From contig JAITFZ010000005.1 in the NCBI GenBank assembly GCA_031280965.1, positions 48,474 to 112,473 of the forward strand: a stretch of DNA of 64,000 bases, given 5' to 3'. Source of the stretch: Oscillospiraceae bacterium. Lineage in GTDB: Bacteria > Bacillota > Clostridia > Oscillospirales > Ruminococcaceae. Below the pieces are notes generated by a model that had not been told where the DNA came from, did not search any database, and saw only the letters and a program-made list of their open reading frames with translations. Each line of letters starts with the position of its first letter. Positions within the stretch are counted from its first letter, which is position 1. Shown here in pieces: positions 1 to 7,841 of the stretch. A program made the position numbers and the translations under genes.

Positions 1-210
1 AATAATGAACTCGTGAAACCCACCTTGAACGCGAATACGAATTACACTTCCGACAGGTAATGCGCTTAAAGGGATTGTGCGCCTGTGCGTAGCTCTCCAT
101 GTCCCGTCTATATTAACATCACCGTCGGCATTGCGGTATGTGCCGTCTATATTCAGCGGAATGTCGGAAACATTGCGGTAAGTTCCGCCGATATTTACGC
201 TTACGGGCAT
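1..210 (-). CDS. Phage tail/appendage protein, N-terminal part (cut by window edge)
   Basis: An open frame of 70 codons starts with ATG at 210 and runs off the left edge. The GAGAGG ahead of the start lies in the end of the upstream gene, whose TAA stop is at 212-214. The visible part carries a threefold motif of the form NI(G/D)GTYRN / NIDGTW near residues 6-37. It is followed by a stretch (LSALPVGSVIRIRV) that resembles the start of DUF6273-type domains seen in phage and cell-surface proteins. It is the last gene seen in the late operon, after the lysis genes, so a distal tail or receptor-binding role is the natural guess. The family assignment is tentative because the rest is missing. Confidence 0.5.
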   Translation of the reverse strand, partial: MPVSVNIGGTYRNVSDIPLNIDGTYRNADGDVNIDGTWRATHRRTIPLSALPVGSVIRIRVQGGFHEFII

Positions 211-211
211 A

Positions 212-601
212 TTAATTACCTCTCAAAAGTTCTTGTTCCCACCATGTAATCTGTCCTATTTTAACGATATTCACCTCATATATTTCGGGTTTTTCGACAG
301 TTGTAGTTTCTTTAGCGACGTCTCTGACTTCATTTCCCGCGCTTAAATAAACTGTATAACCCTCATAAACTCCACGGTTTACAGTTTCTTTGCCATCTTC
401 GTTTTTTTCAGTTATTTCGATTTCAAAGAAAGCGGTCTTTGCTTCATCGGTGAAAATGTCATGCAACTCCTCTGTCCCCGCAATTTCCGGGTCAACCGTA
501 AATGTTAAAATGTCGCGCATAGCCCCACGGATAAATTGCGGAGCGCCCTGACTTGATATAATTTCAAGCTTTGTTTTGTCTGCGAAAGTAATTGTTGTCA
601 T
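212..601 (-). CDS. Phage tail-associated protein of unknown function
   Basis: This 129-residue protein starts at the ATG at 601, preceded by GGAG at a good distance. A longer frame to 634 would overlap the upstream gene and has no ribosome binding site. The sequence (MTTITFADKTKLEI start, later ITEKNEDGKE and GVYEGYTVYL) has no signal peptide or membrane segment. It looks like a small beta-rich structural protein. It sits between two tail-fibre-like genes downstream of the endolysin, which suggests a minor tail component or a fibre assembly factor. I do not recognise a named family. Confidence 0.55.
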   Translation of the reverse strand: MTTITFADKTKLEIISSQGAPQFIRGAMRDILTFTVDPEIAGTEELHDIFTDEAKTAFFEIEITEKNEDGKETVNRGVYEGYTVYLSAGNEVRDVAKETTTVEKPEIYEVNIVKIGQITWWEQELLRGN

Positions 602-612
602 AATAAATTCTC

Positions 613-999
613 CTATACTGAATATCTGTGCCAAATATCGCCGTTCTGACCGCCCGAAGGCGCGGCTGTACTTAACACGGTTGTTCTTAACATGCGTGTT
701 GTATACTCTGTGCTTGCGGCCGTTACTGCCGTCCCTGTAAACGAGGGGTTTGTAAACATTGTTTCTTTTGATTCATTTGTGACGTTGCCAAGTCCAATGT
801 CTGACGCAATGATTGAAATATTTTGATTTAATCGTTTGTTATTGACAGTGCGAGTGTCGGGAACGAAGTTTTTGATTAAATCTCCGATATTATTCTTCAT
901 ACTGTGCAGATATTCAATCGCATTTTCAATTTTATTTAGATTATCTGCGTTAATCGGCGGTGATTCCCCGTTTCTCCATATGGTTTTATCGTAATCCAT
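613..999 (-). CDS. Phage tail fibre-like protein
   Basis: This is a 128-residue protein with a strong GGAGG site before the ATG at 999. The N-terminus (DYDKTIWRNGESPPINADNL, then NKIENAI) is the type of sequence that opens many siphophage tail fibre or baseplate-attachment proteins, where an ordered head is followed by a short coiled coil. The C-terminus ends in GGQNGDIWHRYSV, similar to the 'GDIW' ends of fibre repeats. The protein is short for a fibre, so it may be one subunit of a multi-part fibre with the two following genes. The fibre role is inferred from sequence style and position. Confidence 0.55.
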   Translation of the reverse strand: MDYDKTIWRNGESPPINADNLNKIENAIEYLHSMKNNIGDLIKNFVPDTRTVNNKRLNQNISIIASDIGLGNVTNESKETMFTNPSFTGTAVTAASTEYTTRMLRTTVLSTAAPSGGQNGDIWHRYSV

Positions 1000-1015
1000 G
1001 CGTAACCTCCTGCTT

Positions 1016-1894
1016 TTATTTTTTTCTCAATATCTCATTTACGCGAGCTTGAACTGTTCTTGCATCATATCCTGCGGCGTTCAGTCGTTTCATGCGCTCG
1101 TCACCATTACCCCAATCCCCGCGAATAACCTCTTTTGCAAGAGTTTCAAGAGATTTAACAGTCGGTTCAATTATTGGCTTGCGGGCAGGTACCGACGCAA
1201 GATTGGCGGCGGTTGAGTCTCCGCTTAATATATCATTAACCCTGCCTTGAATAACCTTAGAGTCATAGCCGGCAACTGCAAGCCTTTCAAATCTTTCGGG
1301 TGCGTTACCAAACTCTCCGGCAATAACACGCCTTGCGATTTGGTCGATATTGTTTTGAGTTGAACTATAATTCGCCGCTTTGGGTGTTGCAGATGGAGAA
1401 TTTACGCCGACCGACTGTCCGAAAGAAGTTGCCCCCATTAGAAACGGTTCGGGGTTGATTCTATTGCCGTTGTCCCATACTTCAAAATGCAGGTGCGGCG
1501 CGGTAGATAAGCCGGTGTTGCCTATGGCGGCGATTATTTGCCCTTTTTCCACTCTGTCACCGGGCTTTACTCTAATACTTCCAAAAGCCAAATGACAGTA
1601 ACGAGAAACAAAACGGTTATTGTGGCGGATTCTTACAATGTTTCCGAGAACATCGGGGTGCGACCAGTTAGATTGCGGGGTGAGCGGGAGTGTAATTCTC
1701 ACAGTGTCTTTAACGCTTTCGACAACTCCGCCTCCGATTGCGATTATACCGCTGTTTACTCCTACCGAACCCGGTACAAGGTCGGTGCCGTTATGAGCGC
1801 GGCCGTACTCTGCGACCATGAAGCCGTATGTAATACGATGCCTTCCGTTTGAGAATACCGGATTTAATGGGTTAATGTTTACCATGTACGACAT
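1016..1894 (-). CDS. Endolysin: M23 peptidase with two CW_7 (Cpl-7) wall-binding repeats
   Basis: This 292-residue lysin cuts peptidoglycan cross-bridges at the end of phage growth. The N-terminal half is an M23 (lysostaphin-type) zinc endopeptidase: HNGTDLV gives the HxxxD ligand pair near residues 34-38, and HLHFEVWDNG near residue 135 gives the HxH motif. Two C-terminal repeats of about 42 residues follow. Each has the pattern 'A..VI.G.(F/W)GN...R...L..AGYD...V..RVN(D/E)IL', which is the CW_7 fold that binds muramyl peptides in Cpl-7-like lysins. There is no signal peptide, so export relies on the holin encoded directly upstream. The start at 1894 has AAGGAAA upstream. The assignment is solid. 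Confidence 0.9.
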   Translation of the reverse strand: MSYMVNINPLNPVFSNGRHRITYGFMVAEYGRAHNGTDLVPGSVGVNSGIIAIGGGVVESVKDTVRITLPLTPQSNWSHPDVLGNIVRIRHNNRFVSRYCHLAFGSIRVKPGDRVEKGQIIAAIGNTGLSTAPHLHFEVWDNGNRINPEPFLMGATSFGQSVGVNSPSATPKAANYSSTQNNIDQIARRVIAGEFGNAPERFERLAVAGYDSKVIQGRVNDILSGDSTAANLASVPARKPIIEPTVKSLETLAKEVIRGDWGNGDERMKRLNAAGYDARTVQARVNEILRKK

Positions 1895-1910
1895 AATTGT
1901 TTTCCTTCCT

Positions 1911-2399
1911 TTATAAATATTCGACTTTCGGCTTATCGCCGAGGGCGTTTTCGACTTTTCCCTCTGCTTTTTTCTCGACTGTCTTTTTAAGTCGCTTGAT
2001 TACTGATATTAAGAACGGCGGCAAAGGTGCGCCGATTTCGGAAGCGTTTTCAAGAATTGAAATTGATTCGTTAATTATGAGCCATATAATCACCACCAAT
2101 CCGAAGATGATGAATTCCTCACTTACTTTTACATTGACCATTAAAAGTGATTTATGTACAACCCAGTCTACAACCATACCGACCGCGACAATTAACATAT
2201 AGCATAATTTTTTGACTATACCTTTGATTCCGATTCTCGATGAGATTTCTTTTTTTACCCAGGCGGCAACCATACCGGATATGTAGTCGAGAATTATGAA
2301 TACAACAAGTATAATTAACGGGACTACGAGTATATATAAATACGCCAACAACCCCGTTAGTGCAAGGGATATTGTGGTTCTTAAAATGTTTTCTTTCAT
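1911..2399 (-). CDS. Holin (phi29/Cp-1 type, phage_holin_4_1 family)
   Basis: This 162-residue membrane protein has two or three early hydrophobic segments (about residues 7-45, 70-90 and 105-125) and a charged tail rich in Lys and Glu. The segment VVFIILDYISGMVAAW, with an Asp in the second helix, followed by GIKGIVKKLCYML, is typical of the phi29-like holin family. It lies directly upstream of the endolysin and would open the membrane for it. I start it at the ATG at 2399. The longer reading to 2447 only translates a copy of the dispersed repeat that ends at this start codon and supplies the AAAGGAC ribosome binding site. Confidence 0.85.
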   Translation of the reverse strand: MKENILRTTISLALTGLLAYLYILVVPLIILVVFIILDYISGMVAAWVKKEISSRIGIKGIVKKLCYMLIVAVGMVVDWVVHKSLLMVNVKVSEEFIIFGLVVIIWLIINESISILENASEIGAPLPPFLISVIKRLKKTVEKKAEGKVENALGDKPKVEYL

Positions 2400-2502
2400 G
2401 CTTTCATAAAGTCCTTTCTTCGCCAACAGAAAATAGCTTCGTTCCAAAACAAAGTGAAAACGACATTTTCCCCATTTGGGTTATATTTTGTTTCAAACTT
2501 TA
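2400..2502 (-). repeat. Dispersed start-codon-abutting repeat, diverged copy upstream of holin
   Basis: Read on the minus strand, this stretch contains TTTGAAACAAAATATAACCC, then GGGGAAAATGTCGTTTTC, and ends with GAAGAAAGGACTTTATGAAA immediately before the holin ATG. The same ordered blocks occur before tyrS, galU and metF elsewhere in the window. This copy is about 20 bp longer because of an insertion in the middle. It is the only copy seen inside the prophage. Confidence 0.75.
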
Positions 2503-2952
2503 CGCCCTCCTTATCCGGTCAATGCGAATTATTGTATGCTCGTCCGAACCTGTTTTTGTATAATTCCAAGCTATGCGACTTATTAAAATCCCGCTGTTTG
2601 GCGCGATTGTCGCGCCATCGCCCGCGAATATACCTATTTCGGTAATTTCGCCAACTGCTTCATCTGCTAATATAACAAACTCGGTGCGTACTTCGCCAAC
2701 CGCTATTGCTACGGGGGCGGCTGTATACTGCGTCCTAAATGTTTCGTTGGCAAGCGTGACGGGGTTACTGTCCGTTATCGTGCCATTCCCTACCGCAAGA
2801 TATTTGATTAATAAATTCGGCGCTGTTTCGCCTGTAAGCAACAGAGCCATATGGTTTATGTAATCGTCCGTTACTCTGTTTTTTATTGTTTTAATCAATA
2901 TATTGTTTTTATAGATTTCAAAAACACCTTCATGATTAATACTGCTATTCAT
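2500..2952 (-). CDS. Phage tail fibre/baseplate-type protein
   Basis: This 150-residue protein has a strong GGAGG before the ATG at 2952, which overlaps the end of the upstream tail hub gene by 8 bp. The body (LLIKYLAVGNGT, TLANETFRTQY, GEITEIGIFAGDG, GILISRIAW) matches the style of the small domain found in phage tail-collar and baseplate wedge proteins, in which a conserved 'ity.A.GtG...' is followed by 'L..E..R' and 'ei.EiGlf.a'. This pattern is widespread in Firmicutes prophages. A structural role at the tail tip is inferred from the pattern and from its place between the tail hub and the lysis genes. Confidence 0.6.
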   Translation of the reverse strand: MNSSINHEGVFEIYKNNILIKTIKNRVTDDYINHMALLLTGETAPNLLIKYLAVGNGTITDSNPVTLANETFRTQYTAAPVAIAVGEVRTEFVILADEAVGEITEIGIFAGDGATIAPNSGILISRIAWNYTKTGSDEHTIIRIDRIRRA

Positions 2953-4432
2953 TCAAAATGACCTCCTGTGAAGTTGATTCATTGGGAATTAGTGTTTCGG
3001 AGGGAAAGAGGATATCTGACGGGAACAGAACTCTTGAAAATCTAATCGTAGTAGACGATGTAAGCGATGACGTGTCAGAAATATCAAGAAAAAGCGTGAC
3101 GGTTTCATCTATAAGAATTTCGTTCTTATCTGTAATTAATCCCGCAAAGTATGTCTCCCACCCACCGACCGATATTCCGTCAATCGCTCTTACAGAATAA
3201 GCGAAGCCGTTTGAGCCCGCGGGTTTAATTTCGACTGTTTCTATTAGAAATGTTTGATTTCCAATGTCGAAATCAGGTTTGTTTACCGTTAACAACTGAC
3301 CTGCCGCAAGCCCCGAAACTTCTGTGTTGAATGAAATCCGGTCTTCAATTTCTCCGAATTTATTAATTAATGAGTTCCCGTGTTCAATAGCTTGTTGTCT
3401 GTTATCGATGCCGGGCTTAATATCAAGTCTCTCATATTTTCCAGAAGAACCCTCTATTTCTGCCCGTTTTGTAATTTCTGTAAAGTTTTCCATTCTTACA
3501 AATATACGAACGAGCCCGGTATAGGTGATGCGTATGCTTTGTGTTGCGGTGAGCGGTATCAACTTATCGTCTTGTGATATGGTTTTTGAGCCAAAGGTGT
3601 AGTACCAGTGTCGCGTCCCTCTTTCATTAAGCCCTTCAATTCCTATATTGTCAGGGGTAATTTCCGTCCATGCTCCATTAACAAATACTTCAAGAGCCAT
3701 GATTTGTGCGACAGGGTAACGAGAAAAGAATATACGGCGCTCGCCGGTCGGCGGCGGTGTAAGTACTTCCCACTGCTGAATGCTTGTGCGGGTCATTCCG
3801 CACTGCATGTATTGAATGTTTCGGTACTGCTCATGTTCAAGCGTGTGCTTAAATCCGCTATGCTGTACATCATCAGATAATGCCCACGGCGATAGTATCA
3901 TTGAATTTGGTACAAAATGAAGCCGCTTTTCGCAATCTATCCACCAGTTACAACCGGTGATGTTGTGCAGATAGTTAAGCGCCTCGCCGCAGTAAATCCA
4001 ATTAAAATTAGCTTTTCGCAGTTCCTGCGCCTCGACTATTTCACCCGCCGTAACGCCGTCTTCAGCTAATAACGGGAGAATCCGCTCGCGGATAATAGCG
4101 CCGACTGTAGTGTCAATTATTGACGCGGCGATGTACCGCCTGTATGCGAGTTCGCTGAAATCGCTTGCCGCTAACGAGTATTGCAAAATATTGCCGGAAT
4201 ACTGCTCAACCTCGGGAGTTTTAAGAATACCGCCGAAAAGTTTTTGATTGCCGCTATAAAGTTCGATTTTATAGCCGTTCCTTAGTTTGAGGTCTATATG
4301 ATTCCCGTCATAATCGATATTGAGAACCTTGCATATAAATTCTGCGGGGGTGTTAATTTTTTGGTCTACGCTCCACCCTTGAAGCAGAACGCACGGCGAG
4401 GGCTCGCCGTTGATGTGTATGCGGTTTATCAT
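2945..4432 (-). CDS. Tail hub/baseplate protein (Tal-like)
   Basis: This 495-residue protein is encoded right after the tape measure, where siphophages carry distal tail and tail hub/Tal genes. The N-terminal half (LQGWSVDQKINTPAEFICKV, EFSELAYRRY-like middle, and a Trp-rich 'NWIYCGEALNYLHNITGCNW' section) and the later DIKPGIDNRQQAIEHGNSLI resemble the phage-tail hub fold. In that fold the 'ie...g.l...y' segment is followed by a linker repeat of the type seen in gp27-like hubs. The last ~60 residues are Ser/Thr rich and low in complexity. It overlaps the tape measure by 4 bp, which is consistent with translational coupling. Confidence 0.65.
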   Translation of the reverse strand: MINRIHINGEPSPCVLLQGWSVDQKINTPAEFICKVLNIDYDGNHIDLKLRNGYKIELYSGNQKLFGGILKTPEVEQYSGNILQYSLAASDFSELAYRRYIAASIIDTTVGAIIRERILPLLAEDGVTAGEIVEAQELRKANFNWIYCGEALNYLHNITGCNWWIDCEKRLHFVPNSMILSPWALSDDVQHSGFKHTLEHEQYRNIQYMQCGMTRTSIQQWEVLTPPPTGERRIFFSRYPVAQIMALEVFVNGAWTEITPDNIGIEGLNERGTRHWYYTFGSKTISQDDKLIPLTATQSIRITYTGLVRIFVRMENFTEITKRAEIEGSSGKYERLDIKPGIDNRQQAIEHGNSLINKFGEIEDRISFNTEVSGLAAGQLLTVNKPDFDIGNQTFLIETVEIKPAGSNGFAYSVRAIDGISVGGWETYFAGLITDKNEILIDETVTLFLDISDTSSLTSSTTIRFSRVLFPSDILFPSETLIPNESTSQEVILNE

Positions 4433-6171
4433 GGTCTGACCCCCGCTAAGCGCAATCGCGAAACAACCTCGTCCATAACCTCGTCTATATCGCTCTTATC
4501 TCTGAATGTCGGGTAATAGATGTTGATGACCGTGCCGCCGCGACCGCTCCTGTAGTCCTCTGCCTGACTTGCGGTGAGAACCCGCTCACCTTTATGTAAC
4601 AGTGCCGGCATTTCATCATATGGAACGTATTCCATGCCGATGCGGAGCTTCGGCAACAGTGGAATATTAATGCCTAACCCACCCACGCCCGGCACCCAAT
4701 CGGGGATTGATATTTTGTTAAGTCCCGATATGAAAGCGTTTATTCCGGTGATAACCAAGTTGAGCGGTAACTTCGCAATTCCTACAAGAGAATCAAAAAC
4801 TCCTTTGAAAATATTTTTTAATCCTTCAAATGCTTTAGACCAATTTCCCGTAAACACTCCTGATATGAAGTCAATTAATCCGCTCAAGAATGTTTTTACG
4901 CCTTCAATGACAGGTTCAAGCGATTCAAACGCTCCCTTAAATACACCCTTAATAATATTCGCAACGAATTCAAGTCTCGACTGTAACAACGGAAGAACTT
5001 TTTCCAGTATTGATGAAAGAAGGGCTATAATTGGTGGTAAAATCATATCAAGCAACTCAAGTAGTGGCACGAGTAACGCCATTAATATTTGAAGTAATGG
5101 GTCAAGGAGTTTGAAAATAGGTTCTAATAACGGAAGAAGCGGCTCGATTAGACTAATGAGTAACGGAAGTATCATCTCCACAACTTGTATAATGGGCGGA
5201 AGTAATTTTTGCAAAAGTTCGATTATAACAGGCAATAATGCAGATATAATCTGCATTATGAAAGGCAATAACATCATAATTAAATCAATCAAGATTGGAA
5301 ATATCATTACTATTAAATCCATGAGTGGAGGAAGCATCTGTTCAAAAAGGAATCCAATAATAGGTGTAATCACCTGCACGGCTTCCATCGCCTGAGGCAT
5401 GTAGAGAAGAATAAATTGCATACATTCTGTTATAATCGGTAACAAAGCTCCGCCTATTTGATTAAATAACCCCGCCCCTGCCGTTTTCATCATTGTGAGG
5501 GTGTCAGAAAATAAAACTCCTGCGTTAATAGTGTCATCACTAAGCACCGCGCCGAGGTCATGAGCCTGTTGTCTTAATTCCTCAACGCTCTCGCCTGTAG
5601 AGTTAAGCAATGGCATAAGTTCAGAGCTTGCGCGTCCAAAAACGTCAAGTGCTAATTTTGCCTTGTCTGCTCCGGGCTCCATATCTTGAAAAGCTTTGAC
5701 GGTTGCTTCAAAAGCTTCTTCAGGTTTCATGTTTTGAATTTCTTCAAAATCAAGCCCTAATTCCTTTAGTGCTTTTGCAACCTTGCCACTTTCACCGTCA
5801 ACATCGCCCATAGTGTTTTGCAATCGGCGCATACCGTAAGCCATCTTATCTATAGATGAGCCGTTTTGCTCTAAGATATATGCCCACTCCTGCATACCCT
5901 GCCGAGATACGCCGAGACTTTGCGACATTTTGTCAACTCCGTTAGCGGCTTGCGCGGTTTTATTTGCGGTCGCGAACGCCGCCGTCCCGATTGCTGTTGC
6001 CGCGCCAATAATGGCGGTTGTTACCACCGCCGCGCCTTTAACGATGTTTCCGAATACCGCGCCAAAGCTCGTACCCATGCCTTCGCCTTTTTTAGTGGTG
6101 GTTTCTATGGCTTTATCGGCTTTTTCGTTGTCAATAAAAATCTCGCCGAAAAGTGAAAAAATACTTGCCAT
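4429..6171 (-). CDS. Tape measure protein
   Basis: This 580-residue protein sets tail length and runs through the tail tube. The N-terminus (LFGEIFIDNEKADKAIETTT, a short membrane-like segment around residues 35-60, then QSLGVSRQGMQEWAYIL) is typical of phage tape measures of the 'TP901/prophage pi2' style. The middle (about 250-400) is a long series of Leu/Ile/Pro-rich repeats (LLP.I..LI..LLP), an unusually hydrophobic tandem design. The C-terminus has the GGLGINIPLLPKLRIGMEYVP and LLHKGERVLTASQAEDY motifs found at tape measure ends. GGGAGG precedes the ATG at 6171. It is short for the family, so the tail should be short. Confidence 0.85.
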   Translation of the reverse strand: MASIFSLFGEIFIDNEKADKAIETTTKKGEGMGTSFGAVFGNIVKGAAVVTTAIIGAATAIGTAAFATANKTAQAANGVDKMSQSLGVSRQGMQEWAYILEQNGSSIDKMAYGMRRLQNTMGDVDGESGKVAKALKELGLDFEEIQNMKPEEAFEATVKAFQDMEPGADKAKLALDVFGRASSELMPLLNSTGESVEELRQQAHDLGAVLSDDTINAGVLFSDTLTMMKTAGAGLFNQIGGALLPIITECMQFILLYMPQAMEAVQVITPIIGFLFEQMLPPLMDLIVMIFPILIDLIMMLLPFIMQIISALLPVIIELLQKLLPPIIQVVEMILPLLISLIEPLLPLLEPIFKLLDPLLQILMALLVPLLELLDMILPPIIALLSSILEKVLPLLQSRLEFVANIIKGVFKGAFESLEPVIEGVKTFLSGLIDFISGVFTGNWSKAFEGLKNIFKGVFDSLVGIAKLPLNLVITGINAFISGLNKISIPDWVPGVGGLGINIPLLPKLRIGMEYVPYDEMPALLHKGERVLTASQAEDYRSGRGGTVINIYYPTFRDKSDIDEVMDEVVSRLRLAGVRP

Positions 6172-6184
6172 AGAATAACCTCCC

Positions 6185-6457
6185 TTACTGCATTGTTTTT
6201 CGGTGATGTTCGATGATAGGCGCGAAGTCTTTCAAAATGTCCTCTGCCGTGCGGTTTGACGGCGTTGCGGCTGTATCTGTTACGCTTTTTATCTTACCGA
6301 GCATTTCCGCATAACCTACATGTTCTGTGCCTGATAACTGCGAAAAAAGGTAGTGTGCGAGCCATAAAGGGTATGTGGTTTTTTCAAGCTCTTTTTCATA
6401 CGCATAAGAAAGCAATCCTCCGAGAGCGCTGAGCGGCAATTCTCCGATGACTTGCAT
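6185..6457 (-). CDS. Tail assembly chaperone, T-domain (read as gpG-gpT fusion by -1 frameshift)
   Basis: The frame contains an ATG at 6457 but has no ribosome binding site there, and it stays open upstream to the slippery site at 6520-6526. If ribosomes shift -1 there, the product continues from the upstream gene as FQAFIAEESRSATLSLLSTY and on through the sequence listed here. This gives a fusion of about 217 residues (106 from the first frame, 111 from this one). In lambda-like phages the equivalent GT fusion is a chaperone that loads the tape measure, encoded directly downstream as here. The 90-residue stand-alone protein probably does not exist. Confidence 0.75.
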   Translation of the reverse strand: MQVIGELPLSALGGLLSYAYEKELEKTTYPLWLAHYLFSQLSGTEHVGYAEMLGKIKSVTDTAATPSNRTAEDILKDFAPIIEHHRKTMQ

Positions 6458-6480
6458 GTCGTAGTATGTGGATAAGAGAC

Positions 6481-6837
6481 TTAGGGTTGCGGACCTGCTT
6501 TCTTCCGCAATAAATGCCTGAAAAAACTTATAACACCCATATCGCTGAATATTTCCTTCATTGACCCGATGAAATCAAGCTCGCCCGCCTCCTCAAGCGA
6601 AATGCCTTTATATTCGGCAATAAGTATAGGTAGGTCTTTTGAAATTTTTTCAAATTGCGGCGATATTGCCGCTGTAAGTTCAAACGCGATAACTGCCTTT
6701 TGTTCGTCATCTAAATCCGTCAAAGATTTTTTTGTGTCTTTTGTGATGTCGAGAACTTTAAAATGTTCAATGATGGGTTTCAGGTCGATATTTGAAACGA
6801 TGCGCGCTAAAAGGGGAATAATTTTTACTTTTAACAT
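6481..6837 (-). CDS. Tail assembly chaperone (gpG-like)
   Basis: This 118-residue acidic, helical protein has GGAGG before the ATG at 6837, immediately after the tail tube gene. Size, position between the major tail protein and the tape measure, and the frameshift signal near its 3' end identify it as the G-type tail chaperone. Most ribosomes would stop at 6481. A minority would slip at 6520-6526 and make the longer GT form. The sequence itself (LKPIIEHFKVLDITKDTKKS...) is not family-diagnostic to my eye, so the call rests mainly on genetic architecture. Confidence 0.75.
   Translation of the reverse strand: MLKVKIIPLLARIVSNIDLKPIIEHFKVLDITKDTKKSLTDLDDEQKAVIAFELTAAISPQFEKISKDLPILIAEYKGISLEEAGELDFIGSMKEIFSDMGVISFFRHLLRKKAGPQP
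6487..6526 (-). promoter_or_regulatory. Programmed -1 ribosomal frameshift signal
   Basis: On the minus strand the heptamer T TTT TTC sits in the correct phase of the tail chaperone gene (codons AGT TTT TTC) at 6520-6526. Nine bases later comes a perfect 7-bp stem, TTGCGGA (6504-6510) with TCCGCAA (6487-6493), around a 10-base loop. The zero frame stops with TAA at 6481-6483 just after the hairpin, while the -1 frame is open. Slippery heptamer, spacer, hairpin and gene position all fit the lambda gpG/gpGT arrangement. Confidence 0.85.
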
Positions 6838-6838
6838 T

Positions 6839-7420
6839 TTAGTTTCCTCCTGTCGGTGTTACGAGTTTGATGTCGTCAATCTCTTCGATTTTCCACAGCT
6901 TACCCTCGCCGCCGTCTGTGGGCTTAAAATGAGCGATTAATTCAAGCGAGTGCTCATTTTCCGATTTCTGCGCCGCCTTGAAGTTAAAAGAACCTTCGTG
7001 CATGGCGTTAAATATGGTGATTTTCTTGTAACTGCCGTCAATGAGCAGTGCAAAAATTGTCGCGTTCTTCAAGTATTTTTCGGGTTTAATGATTCCGTTT
7101 TCGGGATTTGTGAGTACCTTTTTCCCGTTCTCCTCCTGAATAACCACGCCCGGAATAGCAAGCGCTAAGTCCTCCTGGGAGCAACACAGCGACTTTGCTT
7201 TAACAACCGCCGACTGCTCGTCAATGACTTGAAGCCCCGCTGTTTTGCCGCGCTTCCCATCAAACTCAATGTCGCGGATAGTTGCGGTGAGCGTTACCTC
7301 AGTGCCGCCGCGAAGCGGTGCAAGTTGCCGCTCGGTAGTTTCTCCAAAGTCGAGAAATAAGACGCCCTCGTCTATTTGGATTTTTTCAATCTGCTGCTCA
7401 GTTAGGTTTCTGTGCTTCAT
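6839..7420 (-). CDS. Major tail protein (tail tube)
   Basis: This 193-residue beta-rich protein starts at 7420 with a GGAGG site, in the position of the siphophage major tail protein between the tail terminator and the chaperones. Features such as GVLFLDFGETTERQLAPLRGG near the N-terminus, and the paired KNATIFALLIDGSYKKITIF and GSFNFKAAQKSENEHSLEL strands, fit the tail tube family in Clostridia prophages. It would polymerise around the tape measure. It is separated from the next gene by a single base, so the two are probably coupled. Confidence 0.75.
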   Translation of the reverse strand: MKHRNLTEQQIEKIQIDEGVLFLDFGETTERQLAPLRGGTEVTLTATIRDIEFDGKRGKTAGLQVIDEQSAVVKAKSLCCSQEDLALAIPGVVIQEENGKKVLTNPENGIIKPEKYLKNATIFALLIDGSYKKITIFNAMHEGSFNFKAAQKSENEHSLELIAHFKPTDGGEGKLWKIEEIDDIKLVTPTGGN

Positions 7421-7841
7421 CGGTGATGCCTCCTGTTAAGTTGTAAAATATACGGGCTGTGAGCGTGAGACGCCTGTGACATAGGTCAAATTCGGCTTCA
7501 TGCACTCCCCGTTGATTGTCAAAGCCAATGTGCGAGCTAAATGCTCCTTCGCGCCGAATTACAGCGCGAGAAAGATATGCGCGGAGCGTATCACAGAGTT
7601 TTTCGAGTTCTATAGTCGCGCCGGGCTTCTTTTCGTCTGTGTAAACGCTGATATAAAAGTTAAGTGCATCGCCGCTGTCGAGGTCGGAAACGAAAACCCC
7701 GCTAATAACCCCGAAAGGAAAAGCGGCTTCTGTAGGCGCGTCCTCGTAGAAGCATGTGATTTTTTCATTGACGTGGTCGAGCAACGCTTCAATAAATGCG
7801 GTAGTTTTATAAATCGTCCTCAACCTCCTCGCTTTCGACAA
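7398..7841 (-). CDS. Tail terminator / head-tail completion protein
   Basis: This protein of up to 147 residues lies between the HK97 gp10-like protein and the tail tube, the normal place for the tail terminator (gpU-like). The sequence FIEALLDHVNEKITCFYEDAP, followed by strands ending in LTLTARIFYNL, fits that small alpha/beta fold. The start is uncertain: no ATG occurs near the 5' end. The frame opens with TTG at 7841, which has AAGGA upstream but lies inside the preceding gene. A strong GAGGAGG farther in is not followed by a standard start. The overlap with the upstream gene is 35 bp. Confidence 0.65.
   Translation of the reverse strand: MSKARRLRTIYKTTAFIEALLDHVNEKITCFYEDAPTEAAFPFGVISGVFVSDLDSGDALNFYISVYTDEKKPGATIELEKLCDTLRAYLSRAVIRREGAFSSHIGFDNQRGVHEAEFDLCHRRLTLTARIFYNLTGGITDEAQKPN

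Noticed and set aside
4574..6178. Several long plus-strand frames opposite the tape measure
   Set aside because: They are antisense to the strongly supported tape measure gene and have Ser/Asn/Ile-rich compositions that mirror its repeats; no start sites.
6185..6457. Independent translation of the second tail chaperone gene from its ATG
   Set aside because: There is no Shine-Dalgarno sequence before 6457, and the frame is open back to a textbook -1 slip site, so the fusion is the better explanation.
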